Below, one piece after another: positions 1-5,061 of a stretch of DNA of 6,648 nt; positions within the stretch are counted from its first letter, which is position 1, and every line of letters begins with the position of its first letter. A program made the translations under genes and the position numbers. Source of the DNA: a bacterium (GTDB lineage: Bacteria; Vulcanimicrobiota; Xenobia; Xenobiales; Xenobiaceae); assembly GCA_017444165.1 (NCBI GenBank), contig JAFSXH010000129.1, positions 1 through 6,648 on the forward strand, read 5' to 3'. Below the pieces are notes generated by a model that was given only the letters and a program-made list of their open reading frames with translations, did no database searches and was not told the origin of the DNA.

Positions 1-69
1 AAACAACCACACAAACACAACGTATCAAACTCACAAGGTACAGTCATAGACGAAGTTTGGCCAACATAA
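1..69 (+). CDS. possible 3' end of an upstream gene (partial)
   Basis: Reading from base 1, frame 1 is open for 22 codons and ends at TAA 67-69, with a tail reading ...SQGTVIDEVWPT. I do not recognise this tail. The frame starting at base 3 is also open from the edge and runs into the phosphoesterase gene. The frame starting at base 2 closes at 47-49. The sequence here is rich in A and C and poor in G, so it could equally be non-coding. The assignment is a guess that needs the bases to the left of the window. Confidence 0.2.
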   Translation, partial: KQPHKHNVSNSQGTVIDEVWPT

Positions 70-149
70 CTTCAGGCACAACCTACAAAACCTTATATCC
101 CGCTCCAAGGCAAGAAGGTTCCCTTACCCTTTCAAACAAATATTATGTT

Positions 150-638
150 ATGTTAATAGCTATAATTTCCGATACGCATGATCGTCTGGATACTCTGCAA
201 AACGCTCTAGACATAATCAACAGCCGCCGGGCTGACCTCCTCATTCATGCTGGAGATTTTGTTTCTCCCTTTGCTGTCAAAAAATTTGCCCAATTTAAAG
301 GGCCCATCTGCGCCGTGCGTGGCAATAATGATGGAGATACAGAAAACTTATCCTCAGCTTGGCAGAGCATAAAAGCCAATTATCAAGAGGGCTTGAGTTC
401 TTTTAAGATTGGAGATCTGCAAGTACATCTGCAACATTTTCCTTATACTGCAGAACAGTTACAAAATTTACAAGGTGATCTCTTTATTTATGGTCACACT
501 CACCATTTAGATATTCAAGAAAAAGATCGTCGCCTAATTATCAATCCAGGAGAATGTTGTGGCTGGATTACAGGCCAATCAAGTTTTGTCTTTTACGATA
601 CGATCACAAAAAAAATTGAAGTATGTCAAAAGAGCTAG
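150..638 (+). CDS. YfcE/MJ0936-family metallophosphoesterase
   Basis: This is a 162-residue protein of the small calcineurin-like phosphodiesterase family (YfcE, MJ0936), which hydrolyses phosphodiesters with a two-metal centre in the cytoplasm. The natural substrate is unknown. The family metal motifs are in order: S-D8-T-H10-D at the N-terminus, H34-A-G-D36-F, R57-G-N-N-D61, a histidine in LQHFP (H96), and G115-H-T-H118. The length is normal for the family. ATG 150 is chosen because family members begin a few residues before the SDTH motif. The frame stays open upstream to TTG 57 and beyond, but the extra 31 residues (MANITSGTTYKT...) are not family-like. No good Shine-Dalgarno sequence precedes 150, so the start is inferred from homology rather than shown. 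The gene overlaps the next one by 16 bases, which suggests co-transcription and coupled translation. Confidence 0.88.
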   Translation: MLIAIISDTHDRLDTLQNALDIINSRRADLLIHAGDFVSPFAVKKFAQFKGPICAVRGNNDGDTENLSSAWQSIKANYQEGLSSFKIGDLQVHLQHFPYTAEQLQNLQGDLFIYGHTHHLDIQEKDRRLIINPGECCGWITGQSSFVFYDTITKKIEVCQKS

Positions 639-1177
639 ACCTAAAACCAGATATATATTGCAAAGATGTTACTCAAGTGCCTTTTGCAGAACTGCACTCT
701 AGAGGCATAGATAATATTTGTATTGATGTAGACAATACTCTAGCTCTGCGCGACTCTTACACTGTCAATAGTAAAATATTGACAACCTTAGAGGAAGCTA
801 GAAAGTGCGGTTATATAAAAAATATTTGTGTAGTCTCTAATATTATCTTTGGAGCTAAACGCGCTAAACGCGTGGAAGAGATAGCTAAACAACTAAACAC
901 TCCACATTTTTTTGCGGCCAGATTTTGGCATCGCAAACCTGGTCCTAAACCATTTCTCGAAGCCATGAAGATGATGGACTCTCAACCGCAGAACACGGCT
1001 ATAATTGGCGATCAGATATTTACAGACATACTGGGAGGAAAACGTTTGGGATTATTTACAGTCCTAGTTAAACCTTTAGGGCCAGATCATTGGTGTACAG
1101 CTTTAACTAACAGACGCAAACGAGAAGAATATATTCTGCGTGAAATGCGTCTACATCACCACAAAAAGGAGCAATAA
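623..1177 (+). CDS. yqeG: YqeG-family HAD-IIIA phosphatase
   Basis: This 184-residue protein matches the YqeG branch of the haloacid dehalogenase superfamily, cytoplasmic phosphatases found widely in Bacillota. The HAD motifs are present in order: motif I as D35-V-D37-N-T39-L (nucleophile and acid/base aspartates), motif II serine in VVS72N, motif III lysine in the RKPGPKP stretch (K105 or K109), and motif IV as G129-D130-Q-I-F-T-D135. The length is close to the usual ~170-180 residues, and no cap domain is visible between motifs I and II. The substrate is not established. ATG 623 lies inside the end of the phosphoesterase gene, giving a 16-base overlap. The C-terminus is basic and histidine-rich (HHHKKEQ), and its codons contain the ribosome binding site of the next gene. 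Confidence 0.9.
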   Translation: MSKELDLKPDIYCKDVTQVPFAELHSRGIDNICIDVDNTLALRDSYTVNSKILTTLEEARKCGYIKNICVVSNIIFGAKRAKRVEEIAKQLNTPHFFAARFWHRKPGPKPFLEAMKMMDSQPQNTAIIGDQIFTDILGGKRLGLFTVLVKPLGPDHWCTALTNRRKREEYILREMRLHHHKKEQ

Positions 1178-1179
1178 AC

Positions 1180-1836
1180 ATGAAAAAACATTTTGCCCTC
1201 TTGTTGGCTGTTGGTGCTTTACTAATGTTTTTAGTGGCTTGCACAGCCAAACAAGAAGAGAAAAAAGTCGAAAATCCAGAGAGTACCCAAACAGAACCTG
1301 CACAAGTTGCAGAGAAATCTACCAAAGAAGAACAAGTCAGTAAAAATGACGGACAAAAAGCCAAAACTTTGATAATCTATTTCTCCTATTCAGGAAATAC
1401 TAAAAAGATGGCTGAAAGCATCCAACAAAAATTACCTGATTCTGATATTTACGAACTTAAAACTGTACAAACTTACCCCGCTTCTTACAGAGACTGCGTG
1501 GATCAAGCTAAAAAAGAACAAGAGAATGAGATATATCCAGAACTAAAAGAGTATCCTGATGTCTCTTCTTATGAAACTATATTTATAGGTGCTCCCAATT
1601 GGTGGGGAGATTATCCTATGCCCGTCTATGGTTTTATCAAAAAAGTAGATCTCTCAAAGAAAACTGTAATTCCATTTTGCACTCACGGTGGCAGTGGTGG
1701 AGAGGTTATGTTCAAGAATCTTTTGCAAGCTACTGGCAGTACTGAACAAGTTCAAGGATTAGCTATCTTTGATAAAAACCTAGATACTATGGACAAAGCT
1801 GTTGAAGATTGGTTAAAAGAGATCGATAAAATATAA
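1180..1836 (+). CDS. lipid-anchored flavodoxin-like protein
   Basis: This is a 218-residue protein with a lipoprotein signal peptide: basic MKKH, a hydrophobic stretch to residue 19, then the lipobox LVA-C21. A Lys/Glu/Gln-rich linker (about 22-60) follows, then a flavodoxin fold (about 61-218). The FMN phosphate loop reads S69-Y-S-G-N-T74. The APNWWGDYP segment (138-146) and CTHGGSGG (167-174) fit the two later FMN-contacting loops of the Flavodoxin_4 type. The likely role is one- or two-electron transfer on the outer face of the cytoplasmic membrane; its partner is not known. ATG 1180 is supported by AAGGAG at 1166-1171, eight bases upstream and inside the end of the phosphatase gene, so the genes probably share a transcript. 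A convergent gene for a 4Fe-4S membrane protein ends 52 bases further on. That suggests redox themes on both strands but does not prove a link. Confidence 0.88.
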   Translation: MKKHFALLLAVGALLMFLVACTAKQEEKKVENPESTQTEPAQVAEKSTKEEQVSKNDGQKAKTLIIYFSYSGNTKKMAESIQQKLPDSDIYELKTVQTYPASYRDCVDQAKKEQENEIYPELKEYPDVSSYETIFIGAPNWWGDYPMPVYGFIKKVDLSKKTVIPFCTHGGSGGEVMFKNLLQATGSTEQVQGLAIFDKNLDTMDKAVEDWLKEIDKI

Positions 1837-1849
1837 GTTTTTACATTTC

Positions 1850-1865
1850 AAGCCCTGCGCTTTTT
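1850..1865 (+). terminator. weak candidate terminator between convergent genes
   Basis: AAGC (1850-1853) and GCTT (1859-1862) can pair around a five-base loop, followed by a short T run to 1865. The stem is only four base pairs, so this is weak. The 52-base gap between the two convergent stop codons is the expected place for termination, but no strong hairpin with a long U tract is visible on either strand. Confidence 0.22.
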
Positions 1866-1888
1866 GTAGCTAAAAAAAGAGCTCATGC

Positions 1889-2476
1889 CTAATTCGAAGG
1901 CGTTTTTCCGTGCGCTCTGAATCTGCAGATGATCTGGGTCATTGTACCCATGGGACAGAAGCTACACCAGGTGCGGGGACGATAAAGAGCCATAGCTACC
2001 AGACCCAGCAGAGCCGAAGTCAGCATGGTACTGTAAAAGCCAAAGAAAAATTGAGCAGCCCAATCGGGGACGGATCCAGCCGTGTAAGCCCAGTGCCAGG
2101 GAACCTTAAAGGTCCAGAAAATTTTGACTGTCTCGCTCAGAGAAGACACTCCGCCATACACCAAATAAGTCTGCCAGAGCATACTGCAGAACATGGCCAT
2201 AAAGAAGCCCAGAAAAGCATAGCGAAACCAGGAAGCGGAGAGCCAGCGCGGCGCGGCCTTCTGACGTGAACAGCCACATTTTTGAGCCAGAACTGTAAAA
2301 AGCTGGCTTCGGCCGCACATATGGTTGCAGAACCATTTATTGCCCAGCAGTGCGAAAATTAGCGGAACGCAGAAATCAAACAGGCCCAGCCAGGCGAAGA
2401 GAATATTGAAAAAGCCCAGGCCAAAATAAAGTATGGCCCAAAGCCAGAAATAATCGTACCAATGTTTTTTCTTCAT
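1889..2476 (-). CDS. NapH-like 4Fe-4S polytopic membrane protein
   Basis: This is a 195-residue integral membrane protein of the broad NapH/NosR/RdxA-type 4Fe-4S family, which passes electrons across or along the membrane. Hydrophobic segments lie at about 9-30, 33-45, 82-105 and 142-165. Cysteine motifs resembling the family's cluster-binding sites are NKWFC50-NHM-C54-GR after the second segment and WC171-SF-C174-PMGTMTQ after the last one. C67 and C69 lie in a loop. The start is set by the ATGA overlap: ATG 2476-2474 overlaps the ferredoxin stop TGA 2475-2473, and a GGGAGAGG-like site precedes it. The frame is open further upstream, but that part lies under the ferredoxin gene. Coupling to the ferredoxin suggests that the soluble dicluster protein is its electron partner. 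Base composition is near 57-63% GC in several 60-base rows, against about 27-43% in the sampled flanking rows, which points to transfer. The donor and acceptor are unknown. Confidence 0.85.
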   Translation of the reverse strand: MKKKHWYDYFWLWAILYFGLGFFNILFAWLGLFDFCVPLIFALLGNKWFCNHMCGRSQLFTVLAQKCGCSRQKAAPRWLSASWFRYAFLGFFMAMFCSMLWQTYLVYGGVSSLSETVKIFWTFKVPWHWAYTAGSVPDWAAQFFFGFYSTMLTSALLGLVAMALYRPRTWCSFCPMGTMTQIICRFRAHGKTPSN

Positions 2477-2685
2477 GCCTCTCCCTCGCGCTGTTTCAGA
2501 GTAATACAGTAGGCCGGGCAGATGTGCTGACACCTGCCGCAACCTACGCACTGGGCGCGGTCTACCACGGCAAAACAGCCGCGCCAGACGCTGATCGCCC
2601 CCTTGGGACACTCGTTCATGCAGGCTCCACAGGAGACACAACGCTTCCTGTCAGGCTCAGCATACCTTCGTACAGCCTTTGCCAC
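2473..2685 (-). CDS. 2x[4Fe-4S] bacterial-type ferredoxin
   Basis: This is a small cytoplasmic electron carrier of 70 residues with two classical cluster motifs: C16-VS-C19-GA-C22-MNE-C26-P and C46-VG-C49-GR-C52-QHI-C56-P. The fourth cysteine of each motif would complete the other cluster, as in clostridial-type ferredoxins. The N-terminus (MAKAVRRYAEPDRKR) is strongly basic, which may aid docking to a partner or the membrane. GTG 2685-2683 is preferred because AAGGAG (2695-2700) sits nine bases before it. The longer reading from TTG 2718 would place that site inside the coding region and overlap the upstream gene. The gene lies 17 bases after the rhodanese stop and overlaps the membrane protein by four bases, so the three form one transcription unit. 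Confidence 0.88.
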   Translation of the reverse strand: MAKAVRRYAEPDRKRCVSCGACMNECPKGAISVWRGCFAVVDRAQCVGCGRCQHICPAYCITLKQREGEA

Positions 2686-2694
2686 TCTGTTCTT

Positions 2695-2700
2695 CTCCTT
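2695..2700 (-). promoter_or_regulatory. ribosome binding site deciding the ferredoxin start
   Basis: AAGGAG on the minus strand lies nine bases before GTG 2685-2683. It favours this GTG over the in-frame TTG at 2718 as the ferredoxin start. Confidence 0.7.
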
Positions 2701-2702
2701 AT

Positions 2703-2975
2703 TTATTCCATGCCACAACTCATTGAAACTCTGGTTGCCTGAGCGTCGCGCACCGCCGTATTGTAAAGGCGGAAGCCTCCAGCCAAGCTGAAACAGTTAA
2801 AGCCGTGCTGAGACAGGATGCGGGAGGCGATATAGCTGCGCAATCCGCTCTGACACATCACATACACGTCCTTGCCGCACTCAATTTCATCCAGTCGCTC
2901 TCTGAGTTCGTCAACTGGAATATTATTGAACCTCTCCCGCTTATAGAAGCTGAAGATTTTCGAGAAGTTTGGCAT
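2703..2975 (-). pseudogene. 5'-truncated rhodanese domain (probable C-terminal remnant)
   Basis: The 90 codons from ATG 2975 contain only the second half of a rhodanese domain: FNNIPVDELRERLDE (from about residue 16), then the active-site strand and loop VYVM-C41-QSGLR-SYIA, then GF..FSLAGGF. In the family, the first half carries the LxDVR motif and the GHIPGAxNIP approach. Here homology begins abruptly at FNNIP (near base 2930), and the first 15 residues (MPNFSKIFSFYKRER) are not rhodanese-like. There is no good ribosome binding site, and an in-frame TAG lies in the hairpin just upstream. Such a C-terminal rhodanese commonly ends CoA-disulfide reductase-like flavoproteins, so the lost part could be a whole FAD domain, but this is inference. 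The catalytic cysteine is intact, although a half domain is unlikely to fold. The gene heads the GC-rich redox block and lies against the tnpB remnant. Confidence 0.7.
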
Positions 2976-3130
2976 ACGGACTAACGCCTAATAGCATATC
3001 ACAAGGGAGTTAGCTATTAGGATACCCTTATTCTCAAGGGGCTGTCCAAAAGCCCTCTACACAGTCCCTCGAAATCGAAGTTCTGCTTACTTTTACGAAG
3101 TATATTGGCTACACCATTTACGTCTGCGTT
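2970..3130 (-). ncRNA. putative TnpB guide RNA (reRNA/omegaRNA) scaffold
   Basis: TnpB guide RNAs are made from the 3' end of tnpB plus the right end, with the guide taken from DNA just beyond the element. In that interval the minus strand can form GGGCT/AGCCC (3039-3043 with 3051-3055), CCCTT/AAGGG (3025-3029 with 3036-3040) and the nine-base-pair right-end stem (2987-3021). The first two share bases 3039-3040, so they compete or shorten. I infer a scaffold from position and pairing only. Both ends are approximate, and no promoter was identified. Confidence 0.35.
2987..3021 (-). repeat. right-end hairpin of the tnpB element
   Basis: CCTAATAGC (2987-2995) and GCTATTAGG (3013-3021) form a perfect nine-base-pair stem around a 17-base loop. 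The tnpB stop codon overlaps one arm. IS200/IS605 elements carry subterminal hairpins of this kind that TnpA recognises as single strands, and the position just after tnpB fits the right end. Confidence 0.75.
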
Positions 3131-3466
3131 AGCAACTCTGCCGTCGGCAAACTGGTACAATCCACGATGAACACGCTTTCCACTGAATATTCCAGTGTAC
3201 GGATGTTCAGGATCGTAGATAGGAATATCGTCCAAGTCCAAACAACTTGCCCTGGAAGTATAGGATTCTTCCTGCTCTATATACTGCATACTGTAACGCT
3301 CACAAAGACCTTTCAATGCTTCTCGCAAATTACCAAAGCTGATTTGTGTGAACTGTTGATTAATCATTTTGCCAAGGTCAATGTTGCGCTTGAAATCACT
3401 GTTGTAACCACATACTATGGTTCCAATGCGGTGTTCAATACATTGCGTTAGATACGTCTTGCTCAC
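3017..3466 (-). pseudogene. tnpB: tnpB C-terminal fragment (RNA-guided nuclease remnant)
   Basis: The 149 codons correspond to the C-terminal part of an OrfB/TnpB protein. Family signatures are IGTIVCGYNSDFKR (14-27), the EESYTSRAS segment (66-74), FSGKRVHRGLY (94-104) and the RuvC-III block N113-A-D115-V-N-G, whose aspartate is catalytic in the family. The spacing from YTS to RuvC-III has no CxxC zinc-finger pairs, so this is the zinc-less branch. Full TnpB is about 370-430 residues; the N-terminal domain and the RuvC-I aspartate are missing. In frame, a TGA (3473-3475) lies three codons before GTG 3466, so the reading frame does not continue. The GTG lies within a strong Shine-Dalgarno-like run, which looks like a leader joined directly to the 3' part by an internal deletion. 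Nuclease activity is not expected from this fragment alone. The stop codon falls inside the right-end hairpin. Confidence 0.8.
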
Positions 3467-3473
3467 CCCCTTT
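3463..3473 (-). promoter_or_regulatory. near-full anti-16S (Shine-Dalgarno) match at the tnpB fragment
   Basis: The minus strand reads AAAGGGGGTGA, one base from the extended Shine-Dalgarno consensus AAAGGAGGTGA. The GTG 3466 of the fragment lies inside it, so it cannot serve that GTG. It would suit a start codon 5-9 bases further downstream, where no ATG, GTG or TTG follows in the tnpB frame. It therefore looks like the leader of a once complete gene whose beginning was deleted. Confidence 0.45.
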
Positions 3474-3478
3474 CACCA

Positions 3479-3521
3479 CCGCCATTCATCTCCCACCTAA
3501 AATGGAAGAACCTTCTGGCGG
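3479..3521 (-). repeat. inverted repeat in the presumed left leader of the tnpB element
   Basis: CCGCCA (3479-3484) pairs perfectly with TGGCGG (3516-3521). Between them a smaller hairpin GAAG/CTTC is possible near the 3521 end. The pair lies upstream of the Shine-Dalgarno-like run and could be a left-end hairpin or an RNA leader structure. The stretch 3467-3581 holds no recognisable gene. Confidence 0.35.
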
Positions 3522-3581
3522 ATTGTTATAAAGAAGGCCAACGCTGTTACAAAATATTTTGCCTCCAGTATACATGAGCAC

Positions 3582-3614
3582 AAAAAAAAAAGAACACCTT
3601 TTATCAAGTGTTCT
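3582..3614 (-). terminator. intrinsic terminator after tRNA-Arg
   Basis: On the minus strand AGAACAC (3608-3614) pairs with GTGTTCT (3591-3597). Two further A-T pairs are possible past a bulged G, and a run of nine or ten T residues (3591 down to 3582) follows directly. This is a textbook rho-independent terminator starting nine bases beyond the encoded CCA end of the tRNA. Confidence 0.9.
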
Positions 3615-3622
3615 CTCGCAGT

Positions 3623-3698
3623 TGGTATGCCCGGAGGGACTCGAACCCCCAGCCTGATGGTCCGTAGCCATCCGCTCTATCCATTAAGCCACGGGCAC
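3623..3698 (-). tRNA. tRNA-Arg (anticodon ACG)
   Basis: The 76-base gene folds as a complete cloverleaf. The acceptor stem GTGCCCG/CGGGCAT has a G-U closing pair. The D arm is GCTT/GAGC, and the anticodon stem GATGG/CCATC carries the loop CTACGGA with ACG at 3665-3663. A five-base variable region precedes the T stem GGGGG/CCCTC with loop TTCGAGT. The discriminator is A73, and CCA is encoded at 3625-3623. The wobble A34 of ACG is normally edited to inosine by TadA and reads CGU, CGC and CGA. The gene has its own promoter and terminator. Confidence 0.97.
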
Positions 3699-3717
3699 AT
3701 GTCTCAACTGCGGACGC

Positions 3718-3746
3718 ATACTAACACTTTATACCCCATAAGTCAA
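3718..3746 (-). promoter_or_regulatory. sigma-A-type promoter of tRNA-Arg
   Basis: On the minus strand TTGACT (3746-3741) and TAGTAT (3723-3718) are separated by exactly 17 bases, matching the -35 consensus in five of six positions and the -10 in four of six. Transcription would start near 3711, about a dozen bases before the mature tRNA 5' end at 3698. The promoter sits in the gap after the acyltransferase gene. Confidence 0.75.
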
Positions 3747-3759
3747 GGGGGGAAAATTT

Positions 3760-4377
3760 TTATTTCTTCCCCAGCTCCGTCATAGCTCGATGCAATTCTT
3801 CTGTCGAATGCTCTATGTACTCTTTAGAGGCCTTCTCTTCAAAATAGATAGGCTTACCGAAGCGAACTTCCTTACGGGTAAAATGTATCCACTTGTCTCC
3901 CAAAGGCAAAAATTTATCACTGCCTACAATAAAAACGGGCACGATGGGAACTTTACTCTTTATAGCTAAGAGAGCCGCTCCCGCCTGCAATTTGCCAACA
4001 CCCTCCCCCTGGCAGATGCGCCCCTCTGGATAGATAACAACAGCCTCGCCACTTTGCAAAAGTTTTTGACAAGTGACTAAAGCTCTGAGATCTTGTTTAC
4101 CGCGCTCTACGGGAAAGGCTTGCAAAAAAGAGATAACTTTGCCAAAAACAGGGATATCAAACAACTCTTTGGCGGCCATATAGTAAACAGGACGCGGCAA
4201 AGCCCCCAAAAGCATAACAGGATCGGAGTAACTCAAATGGTTACTAGCCAAAATGTAGGCTCCATCCTTCGGCACATTCTCTAATCCCTTAACTTCGAAA
4301 CCACCTGTAAAATTTAAGAAAACTCTAGCTAAACGGCGCAAAGGCTTGAATAGAACATGAGAGAACCAGTATCCCAT
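3760..4377 (-). CDS. plsC: PlsC-type 1-acyl-glycerol-3-phosphate acyltransferase
   Basis: This is a 205-residue membrane-associated acyltransferase of the PlsC/LPLAT family, which acylates lysophosphatidic acid to phosphatidic acid in phospholipid synthesis. All four family blocks are present: I, N46-H47-LSYS-D52 (the catalytic HxxxxD pair); II, the F88-PVERG block with R92; III, Y116-PEGRI (glycerol-phosphate binding); and IV, V143-PIVPVF. The N-terminal ~20 residues are amphipathic or hydrophobic and fit peripheral membrane attachment; no long transmembrane helix is obvious. The length is near the short end of the family but complete. ATG 4377 directly follows the TAA of the upstream gene (4380-4378) with no spacer, and a GAGG site lies in the last codons of that gene. 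This indicates co-transcription and coupling. The specific acyl acceptor is inferred from the family and not proved. Confidence 0.92.
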   Translation of the reverse strand: MGYWFSHVLFKPLRRLARVFLNFTGGFEVKGLENVPKDGAYILASNHLSYSDPVMLLGALPRPVYYMAAKELFDIPVFGKVISFLQAFPVERGKQDLRALVTCQKLLQSGEAVVIYPEGRICQGEGVGKLQAGAALLAIKSKVPIVPVFIVGSDKFLPLGDKWIHFTRKEVRFGKPIYFEEKASKEYIEHSTEELHRAMTELGKK

Positions 4378-5007
4378 TTATTTTTCCTCTTCCAGCGTAT
4401 ACCCACTCCAACGCAAGGCTTCGACCAAAATACCTGAATCAGTCAACATAAAGCCCACTACATATTCACCTAAAAATATTACTCCCAAATCTGAAGTCTT
4501 ATGATTGTAAACAACTACCTTAAGCACATTTTCCTTGGCATAAGTGCAGATAGGCTGACCCAATTTTTCTTTACACTGATCAACGGTAGAACCGATAGTA
4601 AGAATAGTCTGATCATTTTGCCTTAGATTCCAAAGAATATCTTTGCCACCTTTAGAATCAGTATTTACAGAGACTGCAATATTGACAACCCTGCCAGACT
4701 CTACGCGAAAGACGGCGTTTTTAGCATAGACAAATATACCCTCATCAACCTTCTCGACTTCATCCCTCGACAGTGCCTGCAAATTCTCAGCACTCATACC
4801 TATATAAAAATTATTGTGAAGATCATTAATACACAGGGGGGCTACACTCTCCCAAATATCAGCCTTTTCCGCTTTTTCCTCAGAACCACAAAGTTCATCC
4901 CATCTAAAGTGATCTTCTATTTGATTATCAATCAACGGACTAGCAAAAGAAGCAGTACACGCAAAAAATGCCACAAGAAACAGTGAAAACAACCAATACC
5001 TACGCAT
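4378..5007 (-). CDS. exported protein of unknown function with two similar halves
   Basis: I do not recognise a named family. The 209-residue protein has a signal peptide: MRRYW, then a hydrophobic stretch to about residue 16 and a probable signal peptidase I site near SFA-SP (after residue 22). The FFAC17 sequence is a poor lipobox. The mature part shows an internal likeness. FYIGMSAENLQAL (67-79) followed by YAKNAVFRV (94-102) resembles LTIGSTVDQCKEKLG (136-150) followed by YAKENVLKV (156-164), each continuing into beta-rich sequence. The IGxS...L-G-P pattern is reminiscent of BamE/SmpA-like or YpeB-associated small alpha-beta domains, but that is only a resemblance. ATG 5007 is chosen because a purine-rich AAAGGAAGG site lies just upstream; an in-frame TTG at 5037 would put that site inside the gene. 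GTG 5010 is an alternative. The gene lies between clpX and the acyltransferase and abuts the latter. Confidence 0.75.
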   Translation of the reverse strand: MRRYWLFSLFLVAFFACTASFASPLIDNQIEDHFRWDELCGSEEKAEKADIWESVAPLCINDLHNNFYIGMSAENLQALSRDEVEKVDEGIFVYAKNAVFRVESGRVVNIAVSVNTDSKGGKDILWNLRQNDQTILTIGSTVDQCKEKLGQPICTYAKENVLKVVVYNHKTSDLGVIFLGEYVVGFMLTDSGILVEALRWSGYTLEEEK

Positions 5008-5061
5008 CACAACCCTTCCTTTCTTAATTGAGTGCAAATTTAAAAGATGAAGTTGCGAACG

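Larger units (their letters stand above)
2970..3540 (-). mobile_element. decayed IS200/IS605-type (tnpB) element
   Basis: This stretch holds a tnpB C-terminal fragment (3017-3466), a hairpin-rich right end (2987-3055) and a possible left leader with its own inverted repeat (3463-3521). No tnpA transposase is present. The N-terminal two thirds of TnpB are absent, so the copy cannot be autonomous. Outer boundaries are approximate: no flanking repeats are expected for this family, and I cannot see the exact cleavage sites. The element lies between the broken rhodanese gene and the tRNA-Arg terminator. Confidence 0.6.

Noticed and set aside
57..149. N-terminal extension of the phosphoesterase from TTG 57
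   Set aside because: The added residues do not resemble the family, whose members start just before the SDTH motif, and no ribosome binding site supports TTG 57.
1910..2269. Open frame of 119 codons on the + strand within the NapH-like gene
   Set aside because: It lies antisense to a well-supported conserved gene, has low-complexity Ser/Gly/His content and no recognisable motif. GC-rich DNA readily gives such open antisense frames.
2987..3055. CRISPR-like repeats in the hairpin cluster
   Set aside because: The paired arms differ from one another and there is no direct repeat with regular spacers.
3167..3451. Open frame of 94 codons antisense to the tnpB remnant
   Set aside because: No family features or ribosome binding site were seen. 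It mirrors the tnpB reading frame.
3486..3671. Open frame of 61 codons on the - strand across the tRNA and its terminator
   Set aside because: It starts inside the tRNA gene and passes through the terminator, so it is not a plausible protein gene.
3623..3698. tRNA-Arg as an integration site for the accessory patch
   Set aside because: The accessory patch does lie on the 3' side of the tRNA, as islands often do. However, I found no second copy of the tRNA 3' end near 1837-1888 or elsewhere in the window, and no integrase gene.
3733..3749. CCCC/GGGG inverted repeat as the terminator of the acyltransferase gene
   Set aside because: The stem is only four base pairs, has no following T run on the minus strand, and coincides with the -35 region of the tRNA promoter.
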